Shown: piece after piece, positions 25,373-33,309 of the stretch
Layout of the letters: each line of letters begins with the position of its first letter
Position numbering within the stretch: the first letter of the stretch is position 1
Source of the DNA: Novosphingobium sp. JCM 18896
GTDB taxonomy: Bacteria > Pseudomonadota > Alphaproteobacteria > Sphingomonadales > Sphingomonadaceae
Direction: 5' to 3'
Length of the DNA stretch: 64,000 bases
NCBI RefSeq assembly: GCF_025938095.1
Contig: NZ_JAPCZF010000010.1
Location: 62,001-126,000 of the forward strand
The notes under the pieces: model-generated
The model's database searches: none
What the model was told of the DNA's origin: nothing
Seen by the model: the letters and a program-made list of their open reading frames with translations, nothing else
Program-made: the position numbers and the translations under genes

Positions 25373-25813
25373 TCAGGCGATCTTGCGGCAGACATGGCCC
25401 CGCCAATAACGCTCCCAGCGCAGCGCCCAGCCGCCGGCGACCATCGCGCAGGAAAGATCAACCGCTCTCGGCGTCGTACACCAGGCTACCGTGCGAGAAC
25501 CACCGGCACTGCCAACTGATTGGCACCTCAGCCCACTTCCGCGGACCAGACGATGACCGTCGCGGCTTTGGCCTAATGGCTGACCCACCAGCCGCGCGAG
25601 CGCGTCACGCGATACTGCCGCATCGACGGTCGGGCAGGGCTGACCCTGCCGGCAAGTGCCGTCTATCTCTCGAGCAGCGATGCCGGCAAGTCGTACGCGC
25701 GGCCCTTCCGCGCACCAGATCAGGCCGTCACCGTCCCAAACGTGGGTCGGAGTACAGATGAAGGTGCCACCGGCAGGGATGATTGCCGCTGCGGCTAGGG
25801 CAAGAAGAGACAT
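25373..25813 (-). CDS. Thermonuclease-like (SNase) secreted protein
   Basis: A 146-aa protein with a short signal peptide (MSLLALAAAAIIPAGG) and a staphylococcal-nuclease-like core (HVWDGDGLIWCAEGPRVRLA, GIAAREIDG). It has six or more cysteines, in keeping with a periplasmic location. The RL..I...E pattern resembles the SNase active-site region, but the full catalytic set is not certain. The ATG at 25813 overlaps, in the palindrome CATG, an opposite-strand ATG that begins the truncated copy of the neighbouring small gene. An upstream start at 25843 is possible. A paralogue is at 33623. Confidence 0.7.
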   Translation of the reverse strand: MSLLALAAAAIIPAGGTFICTPTHVWDGDGLIWCAEGPRVRLAGIAAREIDGTCRQGQPCPTVDAAVSRDALARLVGQPLGQSRDGHRLVRGSGLRCQSVGSAGGSRTVAWCTTPRAVDLSCAMVAGGWALRWERYWRGHVCRKIA

Positions 25814-25913
25814 GAGTTCCCTGAAGTTTGTGGCCGACAACAATAGCTGGCGCGCGATCTGCGATCGCTATGATGCGCTGGTTGACGGCGTAGCTGGCGC
25901 TGCTCGTAAATGA
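25812..25913 (+). pseudogene. Truncated copy of the DUF6961-like gene
   Basis: A 33-aa frame (MSSLKFVADN, then NSWRAICDRYDALVDGVAGA) whose last 66 bases (25848-25913) are 86% identical to the end of the gene at 25149. The N-terminal two thirds of the family are missing. It flanks the thermonuclease-like gene on the other side from the intact copy. Confidence 0.6.
25848..25913 (+). repeat. Duplicated gene tail, copy B
   Basis: This 66-bp segment matches 25284-25349 at 57 of 66 positions and keeps the same stop codon. It ends the truncated frame at 25812-25913. Confidence 0.8.
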
Positions 25914-26012
25914 AATGCTTACCAGGTTGTCAGCGGCTCTCATGCGGCCGCCAACATCGCGTCAGGGTAGGGCGCAGAGAACCACTGTTCGCCAGCGCCG
26001 TTATATCTCCGC

Positions 26013-26605
26013 ATGGAGAGAAAAATGTCGCAGGATCCCGCTTGGGTCTCCGTCTCGGAATTCATGCGCTCGCCCAGCATGCGGCTCGGCGGTCCCGGCG
26101 AGTGCGCGCTTGGTCCGCCGAATGCTCCAGCCGCTTGATTGGCAGCGGATCCGCGTGCTGGTCGAATACGGACCAGGCACTGGCCGCTTCACTTTCGAGG
26201 CGCCGAAAACGCATGCGCCGCGACGCAGCTCTACTGGCGATCGAGACCGGGGAGGGCTTTGTCGAAGCCCTACGGGAACGCTGCGACGATCGGCGCCTCA
26301 TCGTCGTCCAAGGATCCGCGCGCGACGTCAATCACCACCTTGCAGAGCGCGGTTTGCTCGAAGCTGACTCTATCCTCTCTGGCTTGCCTTTCTCTACACT
26401 CGAGGCGGACGAAGCGGGGGCGATCATGCGCGAGACGGCGCGAGCATTGTCGCAGCGCGGCACGTTTGCGGGCTACCAGATGCGCTCGGCCATTCGCCCG
26501 TTGCTGAGACGCCATTTCGCCAGCCTGCGTTCCAGCTATGAATGGTGGAACATTCCTCCCTGCCATCTTTATTGGGCGACGGGGAAGCGGCAGGGTTCGA
26601 TATGA
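26013..26605 (+). pseudogene. SAM-dependent methyltransferase (phospholipid N-methyltransferase-like) with two frameshifts
   Basis: Reassembling three frames gives a full-length protein: MSQDPAWVSVSEFMRSPSM in frame one; GSAVPASARLVRRMLQPLDW and the SAM motif EYGPGTGRF in frame two; then MRRDAALLAIETGEGF, ILSGLPFSTLEADEAG and YEWWNIPPCHLYWA in frame three. The family includes phospholipid N-methyltransferases. The first shift (two bases lost) is at 26081/26082; the second (one extra A) is in the AAAA run at 26206-26209. Because nothing else is degraded, the lesions are recent or are sequencing errors. GAGAGAAAA precedes the inner ATG. Confidence 0.75.
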
Positions 26606-26645
26606 GCGGCAAGCGAGATTGCGGCATGAGGAGGCAGACCCAAGG

Positions 26646-26837
26646 ATGTTCGACGCGCGGTTGCTGATCTGTCTGATTGGACGTCATCTCCCGTCGAATA
26701 CCTCGATCACGCGAGGCAAGCGGGGCGGCGATCTGTCGGCGCTGTGCGAGAGATGCGGCACGCCGGTCGAGCGCTCGGGGAGCGGGCGCTGGCGAGCGCT
26801 TGGACCTATCTACGACGAAAGCGGTCCCGTGTCCTGA
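26646..26837 (+). CDS. Small CxxC protein, hypothetical
   Basis: A 63-aa protein with one CxxC knuckle (ALCERCGTPVERSGSGRWRA) after a hydrophobic start (MFDARLLICLIGRHLP). A single knuckle with a nearby Cys could bind metal, possibly as a dimer. No RBS of note (CAAGG, close). Function unknown. Confidence 0.45.
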   Translation: MFDARLLICLIGRHLPSNTSITRGKRGGDLSALCERCGTPVERSGSGRWRALGPIYDESGPVS

Positions 26838-26926
26838 TCAGTTCCGGCTCCGCGCTCTCGTACACGCCAAGCCGCGAAGCGGAGGGCAGGCTGAACAGCG
26901 ACCTGTTCGCCTCAGTGAGACGTCGC

Positions 26927-26952
26927 GGAACGGAATCATGTCCGTTCGCGTT
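26927..26952 (+). promoter_or_regulatory. EcfG-like promoter match
   Basis: GGAAC at 26927-26931 and CGTT at 26949-26952 with a 17-base spacer. Roughly one such match is expected by chance in a window of this size on both strands, so the case rests on the terminator about 50 bases downstream. Confidence 0.4.
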
Positions 26953-26959
26953 AAATTGA

Positions 26960-27033
26960 TTGTCCGCCCTGTTGAGGAAGCTCGCAGGGATGGTCAGAGG
27001 GAGCTCCGGACCAGTCGCCGGGGCTCCCTTTTC
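26960..27033 (+). ncRNA. Candidate ~75-nt stress-induced small RNA
   Basis: The transcript expected from the EcfG-like promoter would start near 26960 and end at the hairpin with TTTT at 27033. Inside it, CCCTG and CAGGG can form a first stem around a purine-rich loop containing GAGGA. No known RNA family was recognised. The existence of the transcript is inferred. Confidence 0.35.
26999..27033 (+). terminator. Intrinsic terminator with U-tract
   Basis: GGGAGCTCCGG (26999-27009) pairs with CCGGGGCTCCC (27018-27028) with one T-G pair and an 8-base loop, followed directly by TTTTC. It is one of the few hairpins here with a T-run. Confidence 0.75.
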
Positions 27034-27112
27034 ATATTCACCGATTACAATCGCGCCTCGGGGGCGACGGGTCAGCTTCAGCTCTCCACTTTGCCTTCGA
27101 TAGAGTCGCGGG

Positions 27113-27140
27113 TGACACTTTACCGGCAGGCAAAGTGTCA
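27113..27140. promoter_or_regulatory. Perfect dyad TGACACTTT-N10-AAAGTGTCA
   Basis: Nine-base perfect arms around a 10-base spacer, 134 bases before the winged-helix-like gene at 27274. The moderate AT content and spacing look more like a dimer-binding operator than a terminator. The protein at 27274 may bind it. Confidence 0.5.
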
Positions 27141-27273
27141 TTGTCGACAAAGCGCAACTGAGGCCATGATTTGGGTGGGAAGGGGATTCACATGATTCCC
27201 GAAATGTGCTGTGTTTCTTCCCGTTATGTTTGTGACTGCGATCGAACCTTCACCCCGGCCGAGAAGCAGCGAG

Positions 27274-27795
27274 ATGTCGCAGCTCCTGGCGAGGCTGGCG
27301 CAGATCAGCACTCGGCCTCGCTATGCATTCATGCTCCTGAGCCTGATCGCTGAGATCGCGGGGCGAGACGGACGCGCCGGTCCGCATGTCGTCCAGGGCA
27401 ATGCGTCGATGCTACTGCGCGATTGGCTCTGCGACGCACTCACTCCCATGGGTGGCCGAGACCCGAAGCGCGTTGCGCTGACAGAACGGGTTCGTGAGGA
27501 GTTTGCCGGGCAGGGCAGACTTCCTGGCGATGCCGAAGAGGCTCGCACCCTCATCGACGACGAGGTGCGCGACCGCGTCAGAACCTCGGGCAAGACCAAT
27601 CTCAGCCGTGCCGTTACCGAGCTCGTCAAAGCCGGTCTGCTCCAGCGGCACTATGAGGGCTACCGCGTCGATCACCCCAACCGCGGCGCTCAGCGCCATG
27701 CGGTCTACACGCTTACGGGTTTGGCGCGCTGCCTGCTTGCGCGTCAGGCGCCGCCATCCGCTCGACCTGCACGGCAGGGTGAATTGGCCTTCTGA
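27274..27795 (+). CDS. Hypothetical protein with winged-helix-like C-terminus
   Basis: A 173-aa protein. Residues about 100-155 (SGKTNLSRAVTELVKAGLLQ, then RHYEGYRVDHPNRGAQRHAV, then YTLTG) read as a winged helix: recognition helix, then a two-strand wing. The N-terminal half is helical (PRYAFMLLSLIAEIAGRDGR). No family name is certain. The ATG at 27274 was chosen; an earlier in-frame start at 27211 exists. The operator-like dyad at 27113-27140 lies upstream. Confidence 0.55.
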   Translation: MSQLLARLAQISTRPRYAFMLLSLIAEIAGRDGRAGPHVVQGNASMLLRDWLCDALTPMGGRDPKRVALTERVREEFAGQGRLPGDAEEARTLIDDEVRDRVRTSGKTNLSRAVTELVKAGLLQRHYEGYRVDHPNRGAQRHAVYTLTGLARCLLARQAPPSARPARQGELAF

Positions 27796-28050
27796 TTGCC
27801 GGCATTGTGAGCGCGCTCGGGCTCTTACGACGAGAACATAGCCAAGTTAGCGAGTTTACAGAAAAACGATAAACTCACCTAACCTGTCTATGGGTCGACG
27901 CCGTGCTCCCTTCGGCAGGCAAGCATCAGCCACAAAAACGTGCATTGGGTGTGAGCCATTGTCCTCGGCCGACTTGGGCATTTGCAGGATAAATGCGAGG
28001 TCGCGCCGATGCACTCATCCGCATCCCTTAGCGAAACGCATCCCGATCAC

Positions 28051-28091
28051 TTCCCAAAATGGGAAATATCGCTTGCTTCCCAAATTGGGAA
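28051..28091. promoter_or_regulatory. Tandem palindromic operators of higBA
   Basis: TTCCCAAAATGGGAA (28051-28065) and TTCCCAAATTGGGAA (28077-28091) are two copies of one palindrome, 26 bp apart. The second lies exactly between the -35 and -10 hexamers. This is the expected layout for autorepression by HigA, the antitoxin. Confidence 0.8.
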
Positions 28092-28101
28092 ATGGCATAT
28101 T
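28073..28101 (+). promoter_or_regulatory. higBA promoter
   Basis: TTGCTT (28073-28078), a 17-base spacer and CATATT (28096-28101). The predicted transcription start falls at or next to the GTG start codon at 28108, which suggests a leaderless mRNA. Confidence 0.6.
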
Positions 28102-28107
28102 GTTGGG

Positions 28108-28410
28108 GTGAGGATAATTGCTCGCTCAACTATCGATTCCTATGCCGTTCGGCATCCGCTGACGAAGGCATCATTGGATCACTGGGTCTTGGTGGCTCGC
28201 TCGGCCAAATGGAAATCGACCAGCGAAGTCCAGGCTGCCTTCTCTAAAGCCAAGGCACTCAATGGCGAAAGGGTCCGTTTTGAAGTGGCTGGCGGCAATC
28301 ATCGGATGATCGTCGCGTTCCGCTTCGATCTGCAAATCGCCTTCGTCAAATTCATCGGCACGCACGCGAACTATGACCGCGTCGATGCTCTAACCGTCAG
28401 CCAATTTTGA
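28108..28410 (+). CDS. higB: HigB-family mRNA interferase toxin
   Basis: A 100-aa RelE-superfamily toxin of the HigB type: RIIARSTIDSYAVRHP, SEVQAAFSKAKALNGERVRF, then GGNHRMIVAFRFDLQIAFVK and FIGTHANYDRVDA. Such toxins cut mRNA on the ribosome. The GTG start sits 6 bases past the -10 hexamer with no room for an RBS. The toxin gene comes first and the antitoxin gene follows after 5 bases, the order usual for higBA. Confidence 0.88.
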   Translation: MRIIARSTIDSYAVRHPLTKASLDHWVLVARSAKWKSTSEVQAAFSKAKALNGERVRFEVAGGNHRMIVAFRFDLQIAFVKFIGTHANYDRVDALTVSQF

Positions 28411-28415
28411 GGTGT

Positions 28416-28796
28416 ATGGAAATGACTGATGTCGCAATTCGCCCAATTAGGAACGACGACGATCATCGCGCCGCTCTCCACACGATTGAAAGCCTCTGGG
28501 ATGCCGAGCCGGGCACCGAAGACTTCGACCGGCTCGACCTGATGACTACGCTGGTAGAGGCCTATGAAGCGAAACGTTGGCCCGTTGCCGATCTCGACCC
28601 TATCGAGGCCATCGAGACGGCGCTCGAGAGCGGCGAGCATGACCGGCGCGAGTTGGCAATGCTGATCGGTGATAACCGAGTGTCGGAGGTCCTCGGCCGT
28701 CATCGGGCCTTGTCGCTATCGATGATCCGGAAGATTGAAGCTGCATGGCATCTGCCCGCGTCGGTTCTGATCCGTGAGTATCAACTCGCGCGGTAG
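28416..28796 (+). CDS. higA: HigA-family antitoxin
   Basis: A 126-aa antitoxin of the COG5499 type. Residues 1-70 are the toxin-binding part (LWDAEPGTEDFDRLDLMTTL, then VEAYEAKRWP). Residues about 75-120 form the helix-turn-helix (RRELAMLIGDNRVSEVLGRH, then LSLSMIRKIEAAWHLPASVL). It should bind the two palindromes upstream. ATG at 28416 or 28422; GAGG lies just before. Confidence 0.88.
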   Translation: MEMTDVAIRPIRNDDDHRAALHTIESLWDAEPGTEDFDRLDLMTTLVEAYEAKRWPVADLDPIEAIETALESGEHDRRELAMLIGDNRVSEVLGRHRALSLSMIRKIEAAWHLPASVLIREYQLAR

Positions 28797-29079
28797 CCGT
28801 CGCCGATCGGCACCACGATGTGGCGTACGTAGACGCTCGGGTTGAGCTTCGGCCTCGCAGATGGCGAGTAGCACACAGAGCTAATGGCGCATGGGTTTCA
28901 CAACGACTCGCAAAGTCTGAAGACCACCGCCTAACCTTTTGAACTTTAACATAATCTTTGTTATCATTCCGACATGATGTAAGCGCAACTTAGAGATGTC
29001 ACATTCCGCAGCAGTCCCTTTAATCTCCGGAATGCTGGCGAACTTTACTGCCGTTGCCTTCGTCTCGCTCTACCCTCAC
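28797..29079. other. Intergenic region between higA and uvrA
   Basis: No gene recognised. The stretch 28930-28990 is AT-rich. The flanking genes converge, but no clear hairpin terminator was found. Confidence 0.4.
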
Positions 29080-31737
29080 CTATAGCGCTGCCTTGAGATA
29101 AGGCGCGGTCACGCTGCTTTCCGTTTCGGCGACGTGATGTGGCACGCCGCTAGCAAGAATGCGCCCACCCTCCTCCCCGGCCCCTGGTCCTAGATCGATG
29201 ACCCAATCGACCTGTGCGACGGCGCGCATGTCATGCTCGACCACCACGATCGTATTGCCGACATCGACAAGACCCTGCAGGTGCCGCATCAGCCGATCCG
29301 CGTCGGACGGGTGCAGCCCCGATGTCGGCTCGTCGAGAATGTAGATTGTGTTGCCCCGCTGCGCGCGTTGCAGCTCGGTCGCGAGCTTGATCCGCTGCGC
29401 CTCGCCGCCCGACAATTCCGTCGCCGGCTGCCCGAGCCGCAGATAGCCGAGGCCGATTTCCCGCAGCACATCGAGCGAGCGCATGACGGATGCCTCGCTT
29501 GCGAAGAAGTCGCACGCTTCGTCCACCGTCAGTTCAAGCACCTGAGCGATGTTGCGGCCGTTCCATTCGACTTCGAGCGTCTGCGGATTGTAGCGACTGC
29601 CGTGGCAGGTCGAGCAAGGCGCATAGACGCTCGGCAGGAACAGCAGCTCCACCATGACGAAGCCCTCGCCCTCACACACCGGGCAGCGGCCCTGCGCGAC
29701 GTTGAACGAGAACCTGCCCGGCCTGTAGTGGCGCCGGCGGGCAAGCGGCGTGTCGGCGAAGATCTTGCGGACATGATCGAACAGGCCGCTGTAGGTGGCG
29801 AGGTTCGAGCGCGGGGTGCGGCCGATCGGCCGCTGATCGACCCGCACTAGCCTTCGGACATACTCCATGCCCGCCACGATGCGGCCTTCGGTATCCTCCT
29901 GCGCGACATCGAGAAGCGGATCGACCTCATCCTCTTCAACGGCCGCCGAGCCGCCGAGCTGTTCCGCGACAAGCTCCGGTAGCGCCTGGCTGACCAGACT
30001 GGATTTGCCCGATCCGGACACGCCTGTGACGGCGGTGAAGCAGCCAATGGGAAGCTCGACGTCGAGGCCGTGAAGATTGTTGCGCGTCACGCCTTCGAGA
30101 CGAAGCCATGCTTTGGCTTCTCGCGGGGTCCGATCATGGGCGACGGGCTCTGCGAACAGATAGCGGCGCGTGATCGATGCCTCGACATCGGCCAGTCCCG
30201 CGAGCGGCCCGCTGTAAAGCACTTCGCCGCCCTTTTCGCCGGCACCCGGGCCGACATCGACCAGCCATTCCGCATGGCGGATGACGTCGAGATCATGTTC
30301 GACGACAAACAGCGAGTTGCCCGCCGCCTTCAGCCGCTGAAGGATGGTCAGCAGGGCTTCGCCGTCTGCCGGGTGCAGCCCCGCCGATGGCTCGTCCAGC
30401 ACATAGACCACGCCGAAGAGCTGCGACGACAATTGTGTGGCGAGGCGCAGGCGTTGCAGCTCCCCGGAGGAGAGCGTCGGCGTGCTGCGGTCGAGCGAGA
30501 TATAGCCAAGGCCAAGATCGATCAGCGGTTCGAGCCGTTCGAGCAATTCGCAGGCTAGACGCTGCGCGGCGACCCGCTTTTCATCGGAAAGATTGGGCGT
30601 GCGGCGCACGTCAGGCGCAGCCTTATGTGCCGAACCTCCCGCCGCGACCCGTTGTTCGACCGCCGCATCGCGGGCCGCCTTGCCGAGAACATGGCCCTTC
30701 GGGGCCGCGGCGCCCCCATATTCGCCATGCGCGACCGGCGTGAGCAAGTCCCGGAGCTTCAGCACCGTCAGGTCGCCGAACTCGGCGATGTCTAGGCCCG
30801 CGAACTTCACGGACAGGGCCTCGCGCTTCAGCCGCTTGCCGTCGCACGTCGGGCAATCGCGGCCGATGATATATTGCGAGACGCGCTTCTTCATCAGCGC
30901 GCTTTTCGTGTTGGCGAAGGTCTCCAGCACATAGCGGCGCGCGCCGGTAAAGGTGCCCTGGTAGCTTGGTTCCATGCGGCGCTTGAGGGCAACGCGCGTC
31001 TGTTCGGGCGTCAGGCCCGCATAGACCGGCACCGTCGGCGCCTCGTCGGTAAAGAGAATCCAGTCGCGATCCTTCTTCGGCAGATCGCGCCACGGCGTGT
31101 CGACGTCATAGCCGAGCGACACGAGGATATCGCGCAGGTTCTGGCCATGCCATGCGGCCGGCCAAGCGGCGACAGCGCGTTCCCGGATCGTCAGCGTATC
31201 GTCGGGCACCATCGTCTCTTCGGTCGCGTCATACACCCGCCCGATGCCGTGGCAGGTCGGGCAGGCGCCCGCGACCGTGTTGGGGGAGAAATCCTCCGCA
31301 AAGAGCATCGGCTGATTGCGCGGATATTCGCCGACGCGCGAGTATAGCATCCGCACGAGGCTGGAGAGCGTCGTCACGCTACCGACCGAGGACCGCGCGT
31401 TAGCCGAGCCGCGCTGTTGCTGCAGGGCGACCGCAGGCGGCAATCCGTCGATCGCGTCGACCTCCGGCACGCCGGCCTGGTCGATCAGGCGGCGCGCATA
31501 GGGCGCGACCGATTCCAGATATCGGCGCTGCGCTTCGGCATAGAGGGTGCCGAAGACGAGGCTCGATTTACCCGAGCCCGATATGCCGGTGAACACCACG
31601 AAGGCGTCGCGCGGCACATCGACGTCGATATTCTTGAGGTTGTTCTGACGCGCGCCGCGGACCTGCACATAAGGGGGAGGCCCCGCATGGTCAGCGTTGG
31701 AGCCCGTTGCCTTGGAAGGTATAACCTTTTGCTTCAT
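29080..31737 (-). CDS. Class II UvrA-like ABC ATPase
   Basis: An 885-aa double-ABC protein: Walker A sites GISGSGKSSL and GVSGSGKSSL, signatures SSGELQRLRLATQL and LSGGEAQRIKLATEL, and Walker B with YVLDEPSAGLHP and YILDEPTSGLHP. A zinc module is visible (CPVCEGEGF and CSTCHG). The UvrB-binding domain and first zinc CxxC pair of classical UvrA are missing: Walker A is followed quickly by the signature insertion, then CPTCHGIG. This is the UvrA2/DrrC class, linked to drug or damage resistance rather than core excision repair. ATG at 31737; upstream frame is not protein-like. Confidence 0.9.
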   Translation of the reverse strand: MKQKVIPSKATGSNADHAGPPPYVQVRGARQNNLKNIDVDVPRDAFVVFTGISGSGKSSLVFGTLYAEAQRRYLESVAPYARRLIDQAGVPEVDAIDGLPPAVALQQQRGSANARSSVGSVTTLSSLVRMLYSRVGEYPRNQPMLFAEDFSPNTVAGACPTCHGIGRVYDATEETMVPDDTLTIRERAVAAWPAAWHGQNLRDILVSLGYDVDTPWRDLPKKDRDWILFTDEAPTVPVYAGLTPEQTRVALKRRMEPSYQGTFTGARRYVLETFANTKSALMKKRVSQYIIGRDCPTCDGKRLKREALSVKFAGLDIAEFGDLTVLKLRDLLTPVAHGEYGGAAAPKGHVLGKAARDAAVEQRVAAGGSAHKAAPDVRRTPNLSDEKRVAAQRLACELLERLEPLIDLGLGYISLDRSTPTLSSGELQRLRLATQLSSQLFGVVYVLDEPSAGLHPADGEALLTILQRLKAAGNSLFVVEHDLDVIRHAEWLVDVGPGAGEKGGEVLYSGPLAGLADVEASITRRYLFAEPVAHDRTPREAKAWLRLEGVTRNNLHGLDVELPIGCFTAVTGVSGSGKSSLVSQALPELVAEQLGGSAAVEEDEVDPLLDVAQEDTEGRIVAGMEYVRRLVRVDQRPIGRTPRSNLATYSGLFDHVRKIFADTPLARRRHYRPGRFSFNVAQGRCPVCEGEGFVMVELLFLPSVYAPCSTCHGSRYNPQTLEVEWNGRNIAQVLELTVDEACDFFASEASVMRSLDVLREIGLGYLRLGQPATELSGGEAQRIKLATELQRAQRGNTIYILDEPTSGLHPSDADRLMRHLQGLVDVGNTIVVVEHDMRAVAQVDWVIDLGPGAGEEGGRILASGVPHHVAETESSVTAPYLKAAL

Positions 31738-32412
31738 TTCAACATTCCTGGCAAAATCGCGCGCCTGACCCAGCCACATCACAGTCGGATGGCCGATACA
31801 AACCGTCCTACTGGCGACGAACCCCTTCTGTTTGTTGTTCGTCTCCGCTATTGAACGCATCCAACGGACGCTGTTCCTTCTCGGCATCAGGTCGCAAAGT
31901 TCATAGAGATTTTTGCAGAACGCCTCCGAGTGAACCGAAGGTTCTTCGGAGGGGAATTGTTCCGATGCCAGCTTGCGGACCGAGGACGAAGGGGTGACGT
32001 CGTTCCTTTCGTTGAACTCGATCTGGCGATGACCGCTATGGAATGTCAGCATATTTTGCTGGCAGCGACCGCAACCCGTCAGCCGATCTTCTCAGCCAGA
32101 TTCACCCTGCAGGCCACGAGCCCCATTCCGGTGGGTTTCAGCGACGACGCCTACGGGGCCCCGCCATAAAGAAATGGCTCCAGACGGGAGCCTGGAGCCA
32201 TCAAGATTATGAAGACCACTCTCTTGCGAAAACGGTCATCACGGGTCGCTACGCCCTTCTAGCGCGACGAACCGAGTCGAACTTGTATAAACTCGACAAT
32301 CTCAAGATTGGACATATCGCGCGCAGGGCCCGTTTCGTCGTCACCCTAGATGAGAAGTTAAATTCCGGTTTACCATTTGACCGTAGCCGCCTCCTTCCCG
32401 TTCGAAGGAGTG
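31738..32412. other. Long intergenic region upstream of uvrA2
   Basis: 675 bp without a supportable gene. It contains a perfect 10-bp hairpin at 32174-32201. The divergent promoters of the UvrA-like gene and the 116-aa gene should lie here, but no hexamers are convincing. Confidence 0.4.
32174..32201. terminator. Perfect 10-bp hairpin
   Basis: ATGGCTCCAG and CTGGAGCCAT with an 8-base loop. It stands in an intergenic region with no adjacent upstream gene on either strand, so the transcript it would end is not obvious. Confidence 0.45.
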
Positions 32413-32763
32413 ATGATGCATCAGGCAATCCGCGACGAAATCATGGAAGCCCTCGCCAACCAGCTTCCGAAAATCGTGTTCAAAGACGGTGCTATGGAAA
32501 TGCTGCTGACCGACGATGCCGAGGGCACCGTGCCAGCCATGCGTATCGTCGCCATGATCGAAGCGCATCGGCGCGGCGAGGATATGGATGCCGCCCGAGA
32601 CGCATTCAAACCCAAATACGCTCTGGAAATGTCCGTATCCGAACGGATGACCCGGTGTATCTCGGTCTTCAAGTATATACACGAGTGGAAGAGCATTCGA
32701 GCCGCCAGCTTGCGCGAGGCCCAATCGCGGGGGCCGGGACCCGGACGCCCGAAGAAGAGATAG
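32413..32763 (+). CDS. Hypothetical 116-aa protein
   Basis: No family recognised. Helical, with an N-terminal MMHQAIRDEIMEALANQLPK and a basic end (GPGPGRPKKR). GAAGGAG precedes the double ATG (32413 or 32416). A second small gene follows 26 bases after its stop. Confidence 0.55.
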   Translation: MMHQAIRDEIMEALANQLPKIVFKDGAMEMLLTDDAEGTVPAMRIVAMIEAHRRGEDMDAARDAFKPKYALEMSVSERMTRCISVFKYIHEWKSIRAASLREAQSRGPGPGRPKKR

Positions 32764-32789
32764 TTCAGCATCTGGCGGAGGCCGCGGGC

Positions 32790-32981
32790 ATGGATGAGAA
32801 CGACGAACGGGTTTACATGATCTTCGGTACGGATCAGCTCGGCGACCAACACGTTTTCGCGACATGCGACGAGACCCGAGCGTTGCTGGCATATCGGGAC
32901 TTCGCTTCGCGCTACGAAGTGGTGCGAGGCAACGAGGCGATCTATAACGCCGCGTTATCCAAGGTCGGTCACGCCACCTGA
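32790..32981 (+). CDS. Hypothetical 63-aa protein
   Basis: A compact frame (MDENDERVYMIFGTDQLGDQ, then HVFATCDETRALLAYRDFAS). The alternating beta and helix pattern looks protein-like, but no family is recognised and the RBS is weak. It lies just after the 116-aa gene. Confidence 0.45.
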   Translation: MDENDERVYMIFGTDQLGDQHVFATCDETRALLAYRDFASRYEVVRGNEAIYNAALSKVGHAT

Positions 32982-33039
32982 AATATGCCTTCCGATTGTT
33001 GAGGTGCCATCCCATAAGCTGGACCTCACCACGGGAAAT

Positions 33040-33309
33040 ATGCGTATCCCTGTAATGCTGACCCTCGCACTGGCGCTGACTGCGTGTGGCGATAAAACCG
33101 AAGAGCCGGCTCCCGCTCAGACGAGATCGCAAGCTGATATCCTGAGCCGGGCCAATCCGCCCGTTGGCTTTTCGGAACAGTATGAGGATGAGAAGCAAGA
33201 GTGCGAAAAGTTGAAAGACCCCAACAAGAAAGCCCTCTGCATCAGCGAAGCTCAAGCTCGACTTCATGAGCGTGATGCAGTCAAGATGAAATCTCCCGTG
33301 AAGCCCTAA
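33040..33309 (+). CDS. Small lipoprotein
   Basis: An 89-aa predicted lipoprotein: signal MRIPVMLTLALALTACGDK with lipobox LTAC. The mature part is charged (YEDEKQECEKLKDPNKKALC) with two Cys that could pair. An upstream in-frame start at 33004 was rejected because the signal peptide begins at 33040. A large hairpin follows the stop. Confidence 0.65.
   Translation: MRIPVMLTLALALTACGDKTEEPAPAQTRSQADILSRANPPVGFSEQYEDEKQECEKLKDPNKKALCISEAQARLHERDAVKMKSPVKP

Larger units (their letters stand above)
26838..27273. other. Region with candidate small RNA and operator dyad
   Basis: No confident protein gene. An 85-aa frame (26938-27195) crosses the hairpins and is doubtful. The region contains a GGAAC-N17-CGTT promoter match (26927-26952), a U-tailed hairpin (26999-27033) and a perfect TGACACTTT dyad (27113-27140). 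Confidence 0.5.
27796..28107. other. higBA upstream region
   Basis: No gene supported. It ends with the tandem operator and promoter of the higBA operon. Confidence 0.5.

Noticed and set aside
26938-27195. An 85-codon frame over the candidate small RNA
   Set aside because: It runs through a strong U-tailed terminator and the TGACACTTT dyad and lacks a convincing RBS; coding status is doubtful.
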